64,000 nt of DNA, taken from Methylobacter sp. (lineage in GTDB: Bacteria; Pseudomonadota; Gammaproteobacteria; Methylococcales; Methylomonadaceae). Positions 25,943-33,164 of this stretch are shown here, piece after piece (position 1 is the stretch's first letter; every line of letters begins with the position of its first letter). The stretch covers positions 1 to 64,000 of the forward strand of contig JAUYMY010000054.1 of assembly GCA_030699385.1 (NCBI GenBank). The letters are read 5' to 3'. The notes beneath the pieces were generated by a model. The model made no database searches. It had not been told where the DNA came from and saw only the letters and a list, made by a program, of their open reading frames with translations. Both the position numbers and the translations under genes were made by a program.

Positions 25943-26350
25943 ATGGAAGAATTCGAACACGTTGCAAAAGGCCTTCAACAAGACAAAAAAGTTGTATTTA
26001 CGGCTCAATCTTGCAAGAACTTTCACCAACGAATGCTTATATGCAAACACGCTTTTGAACAGGGAGCTGTCCCAATAAACCCTTTCAATTTGTTTGGCTA
26101 TTTTCTCTACGAACTTGTCGACAGAGACTTGGTTAGAAGCGGGAATAACAATCTTCTGAGACGGTGTGACGAGCTATGGGTATATGGAGAAATTAGCGAT
26201 GGCGTCCTCGCTGAAATTCAGATGTTCAAGGACTCCAGGAAACCCGTGAGATTCTTCGATATTTCTAATCTCCCAGCGGAGGTAAAGGAAATTTCCAAGA
26301 ACGACCTCATCTTTGAAGACAACGTCAAACAGCACAAGGGGGCTATTTAA
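25943..26350 (+). CDS. Cassette 4: nucleoside 2-deoxyribosyltransferase-like (DUF4406-type) protein
   Basis: A 135-residue protein. CKHAFEQGAVPINPFNLFGY, then NNNLLRRCDELWVYGEISDG and VLAEIQMFKDSRKPVRFFD follow the layout of small Rossmann-like nucleoside deoxyribosyltransferase relatives: a helix with a conserved His, PINPF, CDELWVYG and a Glu in the EI/QMF helix. In that superfamily the Glu attacks or binds the sugar. Related domains act on nucleotides, NAD-like molecules or ADP-ribose. Start 25943 is chosen because the longer frame runs back into attC3. The function in the cassette is unknown. Confidence 0.6.
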   Translation: MEEFEHVAKGLQQDKKVVFTAQSCKNFHQRMLICKHAFEQGAVPINPFNLFGYFLYELVDRDLVRSGNNNLLRRCDELWVYGEISDGVLAEIQMFKDSRKPVRFFDISNLPAEVKEISKNDLIFEDNVKQHKGAI

Positions 26351-26378
26351 CAAGTGGCAAGCATGTACCCACGCACCC

Positions 26379-26448
26379 TCCTAACCCGGCAGTCAACAGG
26401 GACGCTGCGCGATAAAGCCGCGCAGCGCCCGTTACTTCTACGTTAGGT
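26379..26448 (+). other. attC4
   Basis: A short, 70-bp site from TCCTAAC to GTTAGGT. The arms AACAGGGACGCTGCGCG and CGCGCAGCGCCCGTTAC pair with a minimal loop. Unlike the two other attC families of the array, so it is likely of separate origin. Confidence 0.8.
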
Positions 26449-26505
26449 AGTTCGGGAAAAGCTGGCGCCCCGACCTAATGCGCCGCACATTGAGGGGAAA
26501 ATACA

Positions 26506-27009
26506 ATGAGAATAACTTTACCAATTCTGTTTCTACTCACGGCTTCAATGTCGAATTCTTATGCTGGGCCGGTGGAAGACTTGAGCGCGGTATTAAACAA
26601 CCGTCTTGGTACATCTTCCGAGGACAGACGTGTTGACGATACAACAAACGTCCTTGGCGCAATTGTGAAAACAGGGTGTCATGGCGACGTGTTGGATGCA
26701 AATGTGCGGATAACTGGCGTTTCTGGAAAACTCGAAGGAGACACCGCAATTATGACTGTCACTTATAGTGGTGGTTATACGCGACAAGGGTGGGCATTCC
26801 CATGCCAAAAGGTATCTTCAAACTTAGGCGGCTTAGAAGAGAAAAAGGTATCAGGATCATATGAGTTCCGTGTCACAGGGAAAGCCTTTCAGAAGCCAAC
26901 GATAACGTGGGGAGCAGGACGTAACTTTGGGGAGGTTACTGATCCGAACCATGATTCAAATAAAATGGCGATTCGCGCAGTGGAGAATGCAATCGCTTCC
27001 GCATTCTAA
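26506..27009 (+). CDS. Cassette 5: exported protein of unknown function
   Basis: A 167-residue protein with a signal peptide (MRITLPILFLLTASMSNSYA) and a beta-rich mature part (VRITGVSGKLEGDTAIMTVT, YEFRVTGKAFQKPTITWGAG). It has two Cys (KTGCHGDV and AFPCQKV) that may form a disulfide. A strong ribosome-binding site (GAGGGGAAA) is carried in the cassette. The family is not recognised; probably periplasmic. Confidence 0.68.
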   Translation: MRITLPILFLLTASMSNSYAGPVEDLSAVLNNRLGTSSEDRRVDDTTNVLGAIVKTGCHGDVLDANVRITGVSGKLEGDTAIMTVTYSGGYTRQGWAFPCQKVSSNLGGLEEKKVSGSYEFRVTGKAFQKPTITWGAGRNFGEVTDPNHDSNKMAIRAVENAIASAF

Positions 27010-27016
27010 CAAAACT

Positions 27017-27139
27017 GCCTAACAAGTCAGTCAAAGGGACGCGCCGCCCGTTGGTGGTTTTGAAGTTTGGTTTTTCATCAAGATTCGGTGGCTTCGTTTC
27101 GCTTTCGTCAGCGGCGCGCCCCTTACCGTAACGTTAGGC
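27017..27139 (+). other. attC5
   Basis: 123 bp from GCCTAAC to GTTAGGC. The arms AGTCAAAGGGACGCGCCGC and GCGGCGCGCCCCTTACC pair. Nearly the same as attC6. Confidence 0.87.
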
Positions 27140-27167
27140 AAAGAAGTATAAATATTGGAGAAGCTAT

Positions 27168-27479
27168 ATGTATGTTGAAGCAAACGGGAAAGCAAAATTC
27201 AAAGTAGACGAGACGGGCGAAATCATTACTGTTGATGCAACTGATCTCGGTTGGGAATGCGAAGGTACTGGCGAAGAGCGTGGAATGGGATCGGAATTGG
27301 TTCATTCCGCCGAATATTCTATTGAGAGCAAATCTGGCGAGATTTTCGACGTGACATGGAGTGTTTGGGAATACCCTGTTGGGGTAGAGAATACAAGTGA
27401 AACCAGCGTTCCACATGGGATTTCCTTATTGGAAGACCTACAGTATGGCTTGTCACATGAGCCGGAGCAGGACGACTGA
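27168..27479 (+). CDS. Cassette 6: small acidic protein of unknown function
   Basis: A 103-residue cytosolic protein, acidic, mostly beta in its first half (KAKFKVDETGEIITVDATDL, EYSIESKSGEIFDVTWSVWE) with an acidic tail (HEPEQDD). GGAG precedes the ATG by 6 nt. I do not recognise the family. It ends 6 bp before attC6. Confidence 0.62.
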   Translation: MYVEANGKAKFKVDETGEIITVDATDLGWECEGTGEERGMGSELVHSAEYSIESKSGEIFDVTWSVWEYPVGVENTSETSVPHGISLLEDLQYGLSHEPEQDD

Positions 27480-27485
27480 TATAGA

Positions 27486-27607
27486 GCCTAACAAGTCGGT
27501 CAAAGGGACGCGCCGACCGTTGGCGGTTTTCGAGTTTGATTTTTATCAAGGTTCAGCGGCTTCGTTTAAGCTCACAGAGCGGCGCGCCCCTTACCGTAAC
27601 GTTAGAC
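27486..27607 (+). other. attC6
   Basis: 122 bp from GCCTAAC to GTTAGAC. The arms CGGTCAAAGGGACGCGCCG and CGGCGCGCCCCTTACCG pair; the middle TTTTCGAGTTTGATTTTTATC matches attC5 closely. Confidence 0.87.
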
Positions 27608-27636
27608 GTCTTTCACCCACACGGCATCACACGACC

Positions 27637-28395
27637 ATGAACATTTGCGACGCACACCTTGCTCTCGACCTAGAAGTACGACGATTCATGGAGAACGTCG
27701 GCAACGTTAAGGAGGAATCTATTACGGACTTCCTCGTTTGGAGGTGGCGCGAGTTAGACAAGCGTTTCAATTACCTACGAGTCCATCCCTTTAATCATGA
27801 AGAGGAAAGCTCAAAAACCGGCGCAGATTTCGACATGGAGCTTTGGTTAGTGGGTCGTCGGCATCACTTTGCACTCGCTGTGCAGGCCAAGAAATTCATC
27901 AAACCCACCAACGCGTATGTGGCGCAGCTGCGATACCCTGGCGGTTCAAAGGCACAAATGACTACGCTCCTTTCCTACGCATCATCGACGAATCGGCGTC
28001 CCTTCTACTTTATCTACTCACTTCCAGACTCCAAATCAAATACCATGTGTGGGGGTAGATCAAATACTCTTGGTGCGGTGTTTACAGCTGACGCACGCCG
28101 CCTCGAAGAATACGCTGACGGCAAGCACGGAAAGCGAATCACGAGAGATCAGTTGCTTGCGACTACCAATCCATTTCACTGCATGTTTTGTTGCCCGCTC
28201 TCTCAACACGGCGACTACTTCGACTCTTACTTTGGCTACCCTAGCGGAAGGCGTTCGGAAAATGGCAATGAACCATTACCCGGTTACGTCAAGCAATTGC
28301 TAGAACGGAGCGATAACGTCATCAACGTCGAGGAATCTGAGGCACCACGCCAGTTTCGTCTCGTTGGTGTTTACGATATGCGAAACGATGCCTAA
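27637..28395 (+). CDS. Cassette 7: DUF6615-like, PD-(D/E)XK-type protein
   Basis: A 252-residue protein. A helical start (ITDFLVWRWRELDKRF) precedes KTGADFDMELWLVG and, after a short turn, FALAVQAKKF. The series D, E-x-W, Q-A-K resembles the active site of restriction-like PD-(D/E)XK nucleases, as in the DUF6615 family. A cluster of Cys (HCMFCCPLS) could bind metal. A defence or nucleic-acid processing role is plausible but unproven. The ATG at 27637 is the first after attC6. The stop codon TAA lies within the R-double-prime box of attC7. Confidence 0.62.
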   Translation: MNICDAHLALDLEVRRFMENVGNVKEESITDFLVWRWRELDKRFNYLRVHPFNHEEESSKTGADFDMELWLVGRRHHFALAVQAKKFIKPTNAYVAQLRYPGGSKAQMTTLLSYASSTNRRPFYFIYSLPDSKSNTMCGGRSNTLGAVFTADARRLEEYADGKHGKRITRDQLLATTNPFHCMFCCPLSQHGDYFDSYFGYPSGRRSENGNEPLPGYVKQLLERSDNVINVEESEAPRQFRLVGVYDMRNDA

Positions 28396-28478
28396 CATGG
28401 CGCTCAACCGGAGCGCGGTTATAATGCGGTTTTGTTTTTCAGCTTTCCGTGCCGCGCCCGGTTAGCTCTACGTTAGGT
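28390..28478 (+). other. attC7
   Basis: 89 bp from GCCTAAC to GTTAGGT. Identical to attC1 over most of its length (CGCTCAACCGGAGCGCGG, TTATAATGCGGTTTTG, GCCGCGCCCGGTTAGC). Confidence 0.88.
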
Positions 28479-28485
28479 TCCCACA

Positions 28486-28593
28486 ATGAAATCCAAAAAT
28501 AACATGCAGGCTTATAAGATATTACCACCAGGAGAAACGCCACTGTGGCGTTTTATGAGTATATCTAAACGCTGTAAGGTGGATTCGCCGTAG
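28486..28593 (+). pseudogene. Cassette 8: truncated 35-codon frame
   Basis: A short frame starting MKSKNNMQAYKILPPGETPL, 8 bp after the attC7 core. It ends in a dispersed GC-rich repeat (GGTGGATTCGCCGTAGGC, later GCGGTTTGCTGCGCGAAACC) covering about 28580-28675. The insertion seems to have removed the rest of the gene and the left half of its attC. The original product cannot be recognised. Confidence 0.45.
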
Positions 28594-28677
28594 GCAATCC
28601 ACCACAACTTCGGTAGGATGTCATCGGCGTGGTACGTGTGTGGCGGTTTGCTGCGCGAAACCGCCCTACGGAGCTAC

Positions 28678-28747
28678 GGAGCGCGGTTATAATGCGGTTT
28701 TGTTTTTTTAGCTTTCCGGGCCGCGCCCGGTTAATTCCACGTTATGC
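28678..28747 (+). other. attC8, right-hand part only
   Basis: GGAGCGCGGTTATAATGCGG through GCCGCGCCCGGTTAATTCC to GTTATGC matches attC1 and attC7, but R-double-prime and L-double-prime are missing, replaced by the dispersed repeat. This attC should no longer fold properly. Confidence 0.75.
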
Positions 28748-29541
28748 ATAAACACATGAGTAAGTTCTTCATCGCTTCTTTAGCTTTTTTAGCCTTTCTA
28801 CTGTCGGTGCCAGCAGTCGCTGAAGACCAGGCACTTGCCAAGCTCTTTGCCCAACAAGGTATTGACGGGACTATAGTGATTTCGTCGCTACACAACGGAA
28901 AGACATTCATCCACAACGATCCCCGCGCTAAACAGAGATTCTCGCCAGCCTCCACGTTCAAGATACTGAATACGCTGATCGCGCTCGAAGAAAAAACCAT
29001 CTCTGGAAAAGACGATGTGCTGAAATGGGACGGGCATATTTACGATTTGCCAGATTGGAATCGTGACCAGACGCTGGAAAGTGCGTTCAAGGTTTCCTGT
29101 GTCTGGTGTTTTCAGGAGCTTGCACGCCGGGTCGGCGCGGAGAAGTATCGAAATTATTTACGTAAGTCAGCTTACGGAGAATTACGCGAGCCTTTTGAGG
29201 AAACAACATTCTGGCTTGATGGTTCGCTTCAAATCAGCGCAATTGAACAAGTGAATTTCCTCAAGAAAGTTCATCTGCGCACTCTCTCATTCAGTGCATC
29301 GTCCTACGAAACGCTACGACAAATCATGCTTATCGAGCAAACGCCGACTTATACGCTGTGGGCCAAGACAGGCTGGGCAACAAGAGTAAAGCCGCAAGTA
29401 GGCTGGTATGTGGGCCATGTCGAAACGCCAAAGGATGTATGGTTCTTTGCCACGAATATTGAAGTCCGTGACGAAAAAGACTTGCCATTACGCCAGAAAC
29501 TGACGCGAGAAGCATTACAAGTAAAAGGGATCATCGAATAA
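28744..29541 (+). CDS. bla: Cassette 9: class D (OXA-type) beta-lactamase
   Basis: A 265-residue periplasmic enzyme with a signal peptide ending near AVAED. Class D motifs: PASTFK at 68-73 (Ser70 nucleophile, Lys73 normally carboxylated), SCV at 118-120, YGE at 144-146 where most OXA enzymes have YGN, Trp157 in TTFWLDG, and KTG at 208-210. It should hydrolyse penicillins; the wider spectrum cannot be read from sequence. The first ATG lies inside the core site GTTATGC; an alternative ATG at 28756 gives a cleaner signal peptide. There is no ribosome-binding site at either, so expression depends on the context. The stop is followed directly by the cassette's own GCATAAC box. Confidence 0.93.
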   Translation: MHKHMSKFFIASLAFLAFLLSVPAVAEDQALAKLFAQQGIDGTIVISSLHNGKTFIHNDPRAKQRFSPASTFKILNTLIALEEKTISGKDDVLKWDGHIYDLPDWNRDQTLESAFKVSCVWCFQELARRVGAEKYRNYLRKSAYGELREPFEETTFWLDGSLQISAIEQVNFLKKVHLRTLSFSASSYETLRQIMLIEQTPTYTLWAKTGWATRVKPQVGWYVGHVETPKDVWFFATNIEVRDEKDLPLRQKLTREALQVKGIIE

Positions 29542-29542
29542 T

Positions 29543-29672
29543 GCATAACGAATAAGGTTAGATTGTGTGAGCGCAGAAATACGGGGTCAAAATACGCTAT
29601 TTTCGGGAAATAACATACCTTGATGACTATCCCTTGATCCCTCGTTCCCACGCGGCGCGCTCATCGTTATAC
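29543..29672 (+). other. Possible attC9, end of the array
   Basis: GCATAAC at 29543 is exactly complementary to the core GTTATGC that opens the cassette, so the left boundary is well supported. The right end is less sure: GTTATAC at 29666-29672, preceded by GGCGCGCTCAT that can pair with TGTGAGCGC. That same segment also resembles a common dispersed repeat (inverse copy at 29811-29834). Confidence 0.4.
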
Positions 29673-29679
29673 ATAAGTT

Positions 29680-29742
29680 GTGGGAGCGGCCACCCGGCCG
29701 CGAATAGTGCGCGATTGTTCGCGGCCGGGTGGCCGCTCCCAC
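29680..29742. repeat. Family D hairpin repeat, copy 2
   Basis: A 63-bp palindrome with arms GTGGGAGCGGCCACC plus CGGCCGCGA and their complement. Nearly identical to 7561-7622. It lies just past the last cassette. Confidence 0.75.
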
Positions 29743-29833
29743 AAATTTCATCTATTTTCACGCGTTCCTAAACGCCTAAAATTGCAAACCGGAATACTTG
29801 TGTATAAACATGAGCGCGGCGCGTGGGAACGAG

Positions 29834-29919
29834 ACAAAAACACGAAAGCCACGAACTTTTCGTGTTTTTTCGTGCCAAGCGTGGACAATTTTTGGTATGT
29901 CTTTTTCAGGAAATAGCCT
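29834..29919. repeat. Family B repeat, partial copy
   Basis: ACAAAAACACGAAAGCCACG followed by CGTGTTTTTTCGTGCC and the terminal TTTTTCAGGAAATAGCCT. It matches the right half of 12511-12611. With the family D copy it accounts for most of the 29673-30100 gap. Confidence 0.7.
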
Positions 29920-30100
29920 TACTTGATCCAGCGGCTATTGCCTGGGAAAATAAAAACTTTTTTTACGCATTATATAGATATGCTATCTTTCTTCTTTGGT
30001 TGGATGATTGAATGTTCTCATGGGACACCTCTTGGTTTTTTTGTTTTGGCAGACGGAAACTATACCATCCAGCCTTTTTAAGAAATGTGGCATTTATTAT

Positions 30101-32941
30101 ATGAATTCAAGTCCTATGAAGCGTTGGATCAGACTATTTACACTGCTGCCGGTCTGGGTCATTTTGGCCTTTTCCGGTTCCGTGAACGCTGAACAGCCCC
30201 CCCTACGCGTCGGTTCGGAAATCAGTTTTCCGCCTTATGTCGATATCGATGCCCAAGGCCACTCGACCGGTTTCGCCGTTGAACTGTTCACAGCAGTTGC
30301 CGCTGCGATGGATATTCCCGTCACTTTTCATCCCGATAAATGGGATGTTGTCTGGCATAGCCTGAAGGCGGGCAAAATCGACGCCCTGCCGTTAGTGTCA
30401 CATACCCCGGAACGTGAAGGCCAAGTGGAATTCACCCAACCGCATACTATCGGTTATGACAGTTTCTTCGTCCGCAAAGGTAGTGCCCCCATTAACTCCA
30501 TCGAACAAGCCCGTACCATGAGTATCATTGTGCTGCGTTCGGATGCAGCCCATGAAGCCCTCGTCAGTCGCGGTTTCACCCGTCAGCTTACCCCTGTCGA
30601 TAATCTGACTGACGGCCTTCGCCTGCTGGCTTCAGGGCAGCATGATGCGCTGCTGACGCCGTTGCTACAGGGCAATGCGCTGGTAGGTGAAATCGGCCTG
30701 GATAAAATCGTCGTACCCGGTCCACTACTCAAGGAATACCGGCGCGAGTTCAGTTTCGCAGCACACAAAGGCAACACCGAACTGCGCGACCGCCTCGATC
30801 AGGGATTGGCTATCGTCAAGGCCAATGGCGAATACGATCGGCTCTACAGGAAATGGCTGGGCCTCTACGAGACGCCGACTTTTCCGCTTAAATATGTAAT
30901 TTGGGGGGCAGCGGCTGCCGCCAGCCTATTGGCGCTCCTGGGTCTGTGGACATGGCAGTCGCGCCGTCAGGTGGCGCTACGCACGGCCGAGCTGGCACAA
31001 ACTTATACCGCCGTTCAGGCTGAACGTCAGCGGCTGCATGACGTACTACAGGCGTTGCCGGTCTATGTGATATTGCTGTCGCAGGATTACCAGGTGGCTT
31101 TCGCCAACCGCTTCTTTGAACAGCGTTACGGCAAGGCTAGCGGACGGCCTTGTCATGAGTACCTGTTCAACCGCGACAAACCTTGCGAGATCTGCGAGAC
31201 TTTCAAGGTATTGAAAACCAATACGCCGATCAATTGGGAGTGGACCGGCCCGGACGGGCGCGACTACGAGATTCGCGACTTTCCGTTCAGAAACTCCGAC
31301 GGATCACCGATGATTATGGAAGTCGGCATCGACGTCACCGAGATGAATCAAGCCAAACAAGCGCTACGCGAAGCCAATGCTTCATTGGAACAGCGCGTGG
31401 CCGAGCGCACCGCCGAATTGGAGACGGCGCGGCAGGAAGCCGAACAGGCTCATGATCTGCTGCAGGTGACCATGGACAACTCGCCGGCGCTGATATCTTA
31501 TATTGACAAAGACTGCAAATACCGTCGCGTCAACAGGAACTACGAGAGGTGGTTCGGCCATAACGATGAACAGGTGAATGGCCGCCACATGCGGGAGATT
31601 CTGGGCGAGGCGGCCTGGCAAGCCATCACGCCTTATATTCAGCGGGTTCTGGCCGGAGAGCAGGTCGATTTCGAACTCCAGGTACCTTATATTAGAGGCG
31701 GCCCGCGCTGGATTCACGCAACCTATTCCCCGGACTTCGATGCCACGGGACGGGTGCGCGGATTCGTGGTACATGTGCTCGACATCAGCGAACGCAAACA
31801 ATCTGCAAATGCGCTAAAGGAGATCGACCAACGCAAAGATGAATTCCTCGCCATGCTCGCCCACGAACTGCGCAATCCCCTGGCGCCGATCAGTAACGCC
31901 GTGCAGATCATGAAACTGTCCAACCTCGACGAAACGCGGCTCGCCTGGTGCCGCGACGTTATCGACCGTCAGGTCGAACACATGGTCCGGCTGGTCGACG
32001 ACCTGCTGGATGTCTCTCGTATCAACCGAGGCAAGATCGAACTCAAGAAGGAACGACTTGAGATATCGACTATCGTGCAACGAGCGGTCGAAACCAGTCA
32101 GCCGCTGATTGATGCTCACCGGCATGAACTTTCCGTACACCTGCCGCCTGAACCGGTAGTCGTCGAAGGCGATCTGGTGCGTCTGTCGCAAGTCGTGTCG
32201 AACCTGATCAATAATGCCGCCAAGTATACCGATGAAGGCGGCAGTATCGATCTGACTATTGAGTCGACGGATCGTCAGGTATTTATCCGGGTCCGTGACA
32301 ATGGTCGTGGCATCGACCCTTCGGCGTTGTCCGGCCTGTTCCGATTGTTCTATCAAGTGGATCGTACTCTCGACCGGGCGGAAGGCGGTTTAGGCATTGG
32401 TCTGGCGCTGGTCAAAAGTCTGGTGGCGATGCATGGCGGCGAGGTATGGGCGCAAAGTGAGGGCCTCGGCAAAGGCAGTGAATTTGTCATTCGTCTCCCT
32501 TGTTTGCGGTCATCACCGGCCGTTCCGGTTCCTCATTCCGCAGAACCGAAGTCGGCCGAAAGCCTGCTACGCATCCTCGTGGTCGACGATAACCGTGATG
32601 CCGCCCAGAGTTTGTCCATGCTGTTGACCAGTGAAGGTCATACCGTATGGCTGGCCTACGATGGCTATGAGGCATTAGAAGTCGCACTGGTCGAGCAGCC
32701 ACAAGTCGTGCTGCTCGATATCGGCCTGCCAGGCATGGATGGCTACGCAGTTGCGCGGACGCTAAGACAGCATCCCGAGCTAAAAACGACTCATCTGATC
32801 GCCCTGAGCGGCTACGGGCGAAAGGAGGATCGTGAACAGGCGAAAACAGTCGGATTTAACAGTTATCTGGTCAAACCGCTTAATTTTAGCGAGCTGCAAG
32901 ATGCACTGGACTCGATTATTATTTCTCACAAGCAGGGTTAG
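30101..32941 (+). CDS. Hybrid sensor histidine kinase with periplasmic solute-binding domain
   Basis: A ~946-residue inner-membrane kinase. A signal/anchor helix leads into a periplasmic SBP_bac_3 domain (residues ~30-260: PLRVGSEISFPPYVDID, GFAVELFTAVAAAMDIPVTF), then a membrane helix, two PAS domains (one with Cys pairs, KPCEICETF) and a coiled coil between them. HisKA carries EFLAMLAHELRNPLAPISNA (phospho-His), HATPase has NLINNAAKY and GLGIGLALVKSLVAMHGG, and a C-terminal receiver has VVDDNRDA, LLDIGLPGMDGY (phospho-Asp) and the Lys in LVKPL. It likely senses an amino-acid-like solute. No separate response regulator lies next to it. Starts at 30101 or 30116 are equally possible; neither has a good ribosome-binding site. 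Confidence 0.92.
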   Translation: MNSSPMKRWIRLFTLLPVWVILAFSGSVNAEQPPLRVGSEISFPPYVDIDAQGHSTGFAVELFTAVAAAMDIPVTFHPDKWDVVWHSLKAGKIDALPLVSHTPEREGQVEFTQPHTIGYDSFFVRKGSAPINSIEQARTMSIIVLRSDAAHEALVSRGFTRQLTPVDNLTDGLRLLASGQHDALLTPLLQGNALVGEIGLDKIVVPGPLLKEYRREFSFAAHKGNTELRDRLDQGLAIVKANGEYDRLYRKWLGLYETPTFPLKYVIWGAAAAASLLALLGLWTWQSRRQVALRTAELAQTYTAVQAERQRLHDVLQALPVYVILLSQDYQVAFANRFFEQRYGKASGRPCHEYLFNRDKPCEICETFKVLKTNTPINWEWTGPDGRDYEIRDFPFRNSDGSPMIMEVGIDVTEMNQAKQALREANASLEQRVAERTAELETARQEAEQAHDLLQVTMDNSPALISYIDKDCKYRRVNRNYERWFGHNDEQVNGRHMREILGEAAWQAITPYIQRVLAGEQVDFELQVPYIRGGPRWIHATYSPDFDATGRVRGFVVHVLDISERKQSANALKEIDQRKDEFLAMLAHELRNPLAPISNAVQIMKLSNLDETRLAWCRDVIDRQVEHMVRLVDDLLDVSRINRGKIELKKERLEISTIVQRAVETSQPLIDAHRHELSVHLPPEPVVVEGDLVRLSQVVSNLINNAAKYTDEGGSIDLTIESTDRQVFIRVRDNGRGIDPSALSGLFRLFYQVDRTLDRAEGGLGIGLALVKSLVAMHGGEVWAQSEGLGKGSEFVIRLPCLRSSPAVPVPHSAEPKSAESLLRILVVDDNRDAAQSLSMLLTSEGHTVWLAYDGYEALEVALVEQPQVVLLDIGLPGMDGYAVARTLRQHPELKTTHLIALSGYGRKEDREQAKTVGFNSYLVKPLNFSELQDALDSIIISHKQG

Positions 32942-32988
32942 AACAAAAAAAACAATAGAACAATAAGGGACAGCCCCTATTAAATACC

Positions 32989-33106
32989 GAGACTGTGAAA
33001 GTATTCTGAAACTAGGCAGAATTGCCAATTTCGACAACCAAAATCAATAGTTTACAGCGCTTTTTCTGCTGTTTTTTAGTGGTTTTGATAAAACTTTCAC
33101 AGCCTC
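32989..33106. repeat. Family C MITE-like repeat, copy 1
   Basis: A 118-bp element with ends GAGACTGTGAAAGTATT and AAACTTTCACAGCCTC. The interior AATTGCCAATTTCGACAACC and GCTTTTTCTGCTGTTTTTTA is shared with 40419-40537. Both copies are followed by GCTTGGGAGTGA. Confidence 0.8.
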
Positions 33107-33164
33107 TGGTGCTTGGGAGTGAGAAAACTGCAATAAAACGGCACGCGATGTACCCGCTACCAAA

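Larger units (their letters stand above)
23322..29666 (+). mobile_element. Integron gene-cassette array (nine cassettes)
   Basis: Nine cassettes, all with the gene on the plus strand and a 3' attC. Boundaries (G/TTRRRY cut) are at 23321, 23931, 25151, 25894, 26442, 27133, 27601, 28472, 28741 and probably 29666. For cassettes 1, 2, 3, 6 and 9 the 7-bp core at the 5' edge is exactly complementary to the R-double-prime box of the same cassette (for example GTTAGGG with CCCTAAC; GTTATGC with GCATAAC); cassettes 4, 5 and 7 differ at one position, and cassette 8 has lost the box. Two attC sequence families are present. With intI broken, the array fits an attC cluster lacking a functional integrase. 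Confidence 0.9.

Noticed and set aside
23322-29672. Clinical class 1-3 mobile integron
   Set aside because: There is no qacE-delta/sul1 segment, no transposon ends, and the attC sites form families as in chromosomal arrays. The intI remnant does not read like IntI1.
29543-29672. Firm call of attC9
   Set aside because: Only the left box is convincing. The right-hand box lies in a segment that also looks like a dispersed repeat, so I report it as possible only.
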